A DNA stretch of 14,277 nucleotides from positions 1-14,277 of the forward strand of contig JAJYGM010000047.1 of NCBI GenBank assembly GCA_021785095.1. Reading direction: 5' to 3'. The translations under genes were made by a program, and so were the position numbers. Positions 13,804 to 14,277 of the stretch are shown here, one piece after another. Positions within the stretch are counted from its first letter, which is position 1. The number at the start of each line of letters is the position of its first letter. A model generated the notes under the pieces. It made no database searches. It saw only the letters and a program-made list of their open reading frames with translations, and had not been told where the DNA came from. The DNA is from Actinomycetes bacterium. GTDB taxonomy: Bacteria; Actinomycetota; Acidimicrobiia; Acidimicrobiales; Bog-793.

Positions 13804-14277
13804 ATGACAGATGTAACGGTCGCGGTCCCGGACGCGCCGGCAGTAACCGATGCCGGGTCACCGCCGAAACCCGCGCTGCAGATCGTCCCGGTGCGCGGAT
13901 TGCCGATTGTGGGGGTGGCTCTCGTCGCTCTCGTCGTCGCGATAGCCAGCAACAAGCTGTGGGCCATCGACTTCTTCCACGTCGTTGGCGGGGGGCTTTG
14001 GACTGCCATAGACCTCTTCGTCGGCTTCGTCGTCGGTCCCATTCTCGGCAGGCTCTCCATCCCTGCGCGCATGGAGTTCTCGGCGCGCTTCATGCCGAAG
14101 ATGGTGCTTCTCATGCCTACGCTCGTGATCAGCACCCTGACGGCCGGCTTCCAGCTGGCGCGCCACACGGGCTTCCTCTTGAGCTCGCACCCCTACCACG
14201 CGTGGGTGGTCGCATCGATGATCGTCGTCGGCGTGATGGCGGTGATCGCCATCGGTATCCTCGAGCCCGCCAATCTG
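13804..14277 (+). CDS. Polytopic membrane protein of unknown function, N-terminal part (runs off the right edge)
   Basis: From ATG 13804, with CAGGGGG 6 nt upstream, the frame stays open for 158 codons to the window edge. A hydrophilic, Ala/Pro-rich N-terminal tail (1-28) precedes hydrophobic segments at about 33-48, 56-82, 98-118 and 133-153. The second contains FFHVVGGGLWTAIDLF, like the His-containing helix of CopD/DUF2269-type membrane proteins (FHVLGAxLWxG), in which such His residues may bind haem or metal. More His residues lie at 121, 129 and 132. The family call is tentative and rests on that pattern. It diverges from the G1 peptidase gene; a functional link is not shown. The C-terminal part is outside the window. 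Confidence 0.75.
   Translation, partial: MTDVTVAVPDAPAVTDAGSPPKPALQIVPVRGLPIVGVALVALVVAIASNKLWAIDFFHVVGGGLWTAIDLFVGFVVGPILGRLSIPARMEFSARFMPKMVLLMPTLVISTLTAGFQLARHTGFLLSSHPYHAWVVASMIVVGVMAVIAIGILEPANL

Overview
The window is high-GC DNA with strong G/C bias at third codon positions, many GTG starts, an F420-type luciferase-like oxidoreductase, a PadR-controlled DrrAB-like exporter, and secreted proteins with Thr/Pro- and Ser/Pro-rich linkers. This suggests a soil or environmental actinobacterium. Acidimicrobiia-like lineages are a plausible guess, because Thr-Val-Pro linkers, DUF3494 proteins and G1-type peptidases occur there, but the exact lineage is inference. No rRNA, tRNA, CRISPR array or insertion sequence is visible.

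Left part (1-4740): two ABC-2 export modules, each with its own regulator. An ATPase (279-1271, minus) overlaps a permease that runs off the left edge (1-282, minus), and a TetR-type regulator (1400-2068, plus) diverges from them across a 128-bp control region with inverted repeats. Facing the tetR gene is a three-gene minus-strand operon: PadR regulator (start corrected to GTG 4677), DrrA-like ATPase (start corrected to 4003, with a duplicated N-terminal segment) and DrrB-like permease (2142-2903). Its start and stop codons overlap at both junctions. A good candidate promoter overlaps a repeated octamer upstream of padR.

Middle (4741-7906): a gene-poor stretch holds what looks like a decayed fragment of a threonine-aldolase/beta-eliminating-lyase gene on the minus strand. 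Three plus-strand redox genes follow: an LLM-class (F420-type) oxidoreductase, a short-chain dehydrogenase whose usual catalytic Lys is Arg, and a zinc-free quinone-oxidoreductase-type MDR protein. The last one ends tail-to-tail with the next gene on a shared CTAG.

Right part (7903-13698, minus): three genes for exported proteins. In transcription order they are a multidomain G1 (eqolisin-type) glutamic peptidase with a Ser-Pro linker, three IPT/TIG domains and C-terminal beta-sandwich domains; a DUF3494 ice-binding-type protein with a Thr/Val/Pro stalk, an Ig-like domain and a C-terminal membrane anchor; and a secreted Asp-box beta-propeller. A perfect TATAAT box and a hairpin-rich leader of about 190-240 nt precede the DUF3494 gene. 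I read these genes as a cell-surface module, perhaps for adhesion, ice or particle binding and protein degradation. It is the most interesting part of the window. At the right edge, a divergent gene (13804 onward, plus) encodes the start of a polytopic membrane protein.
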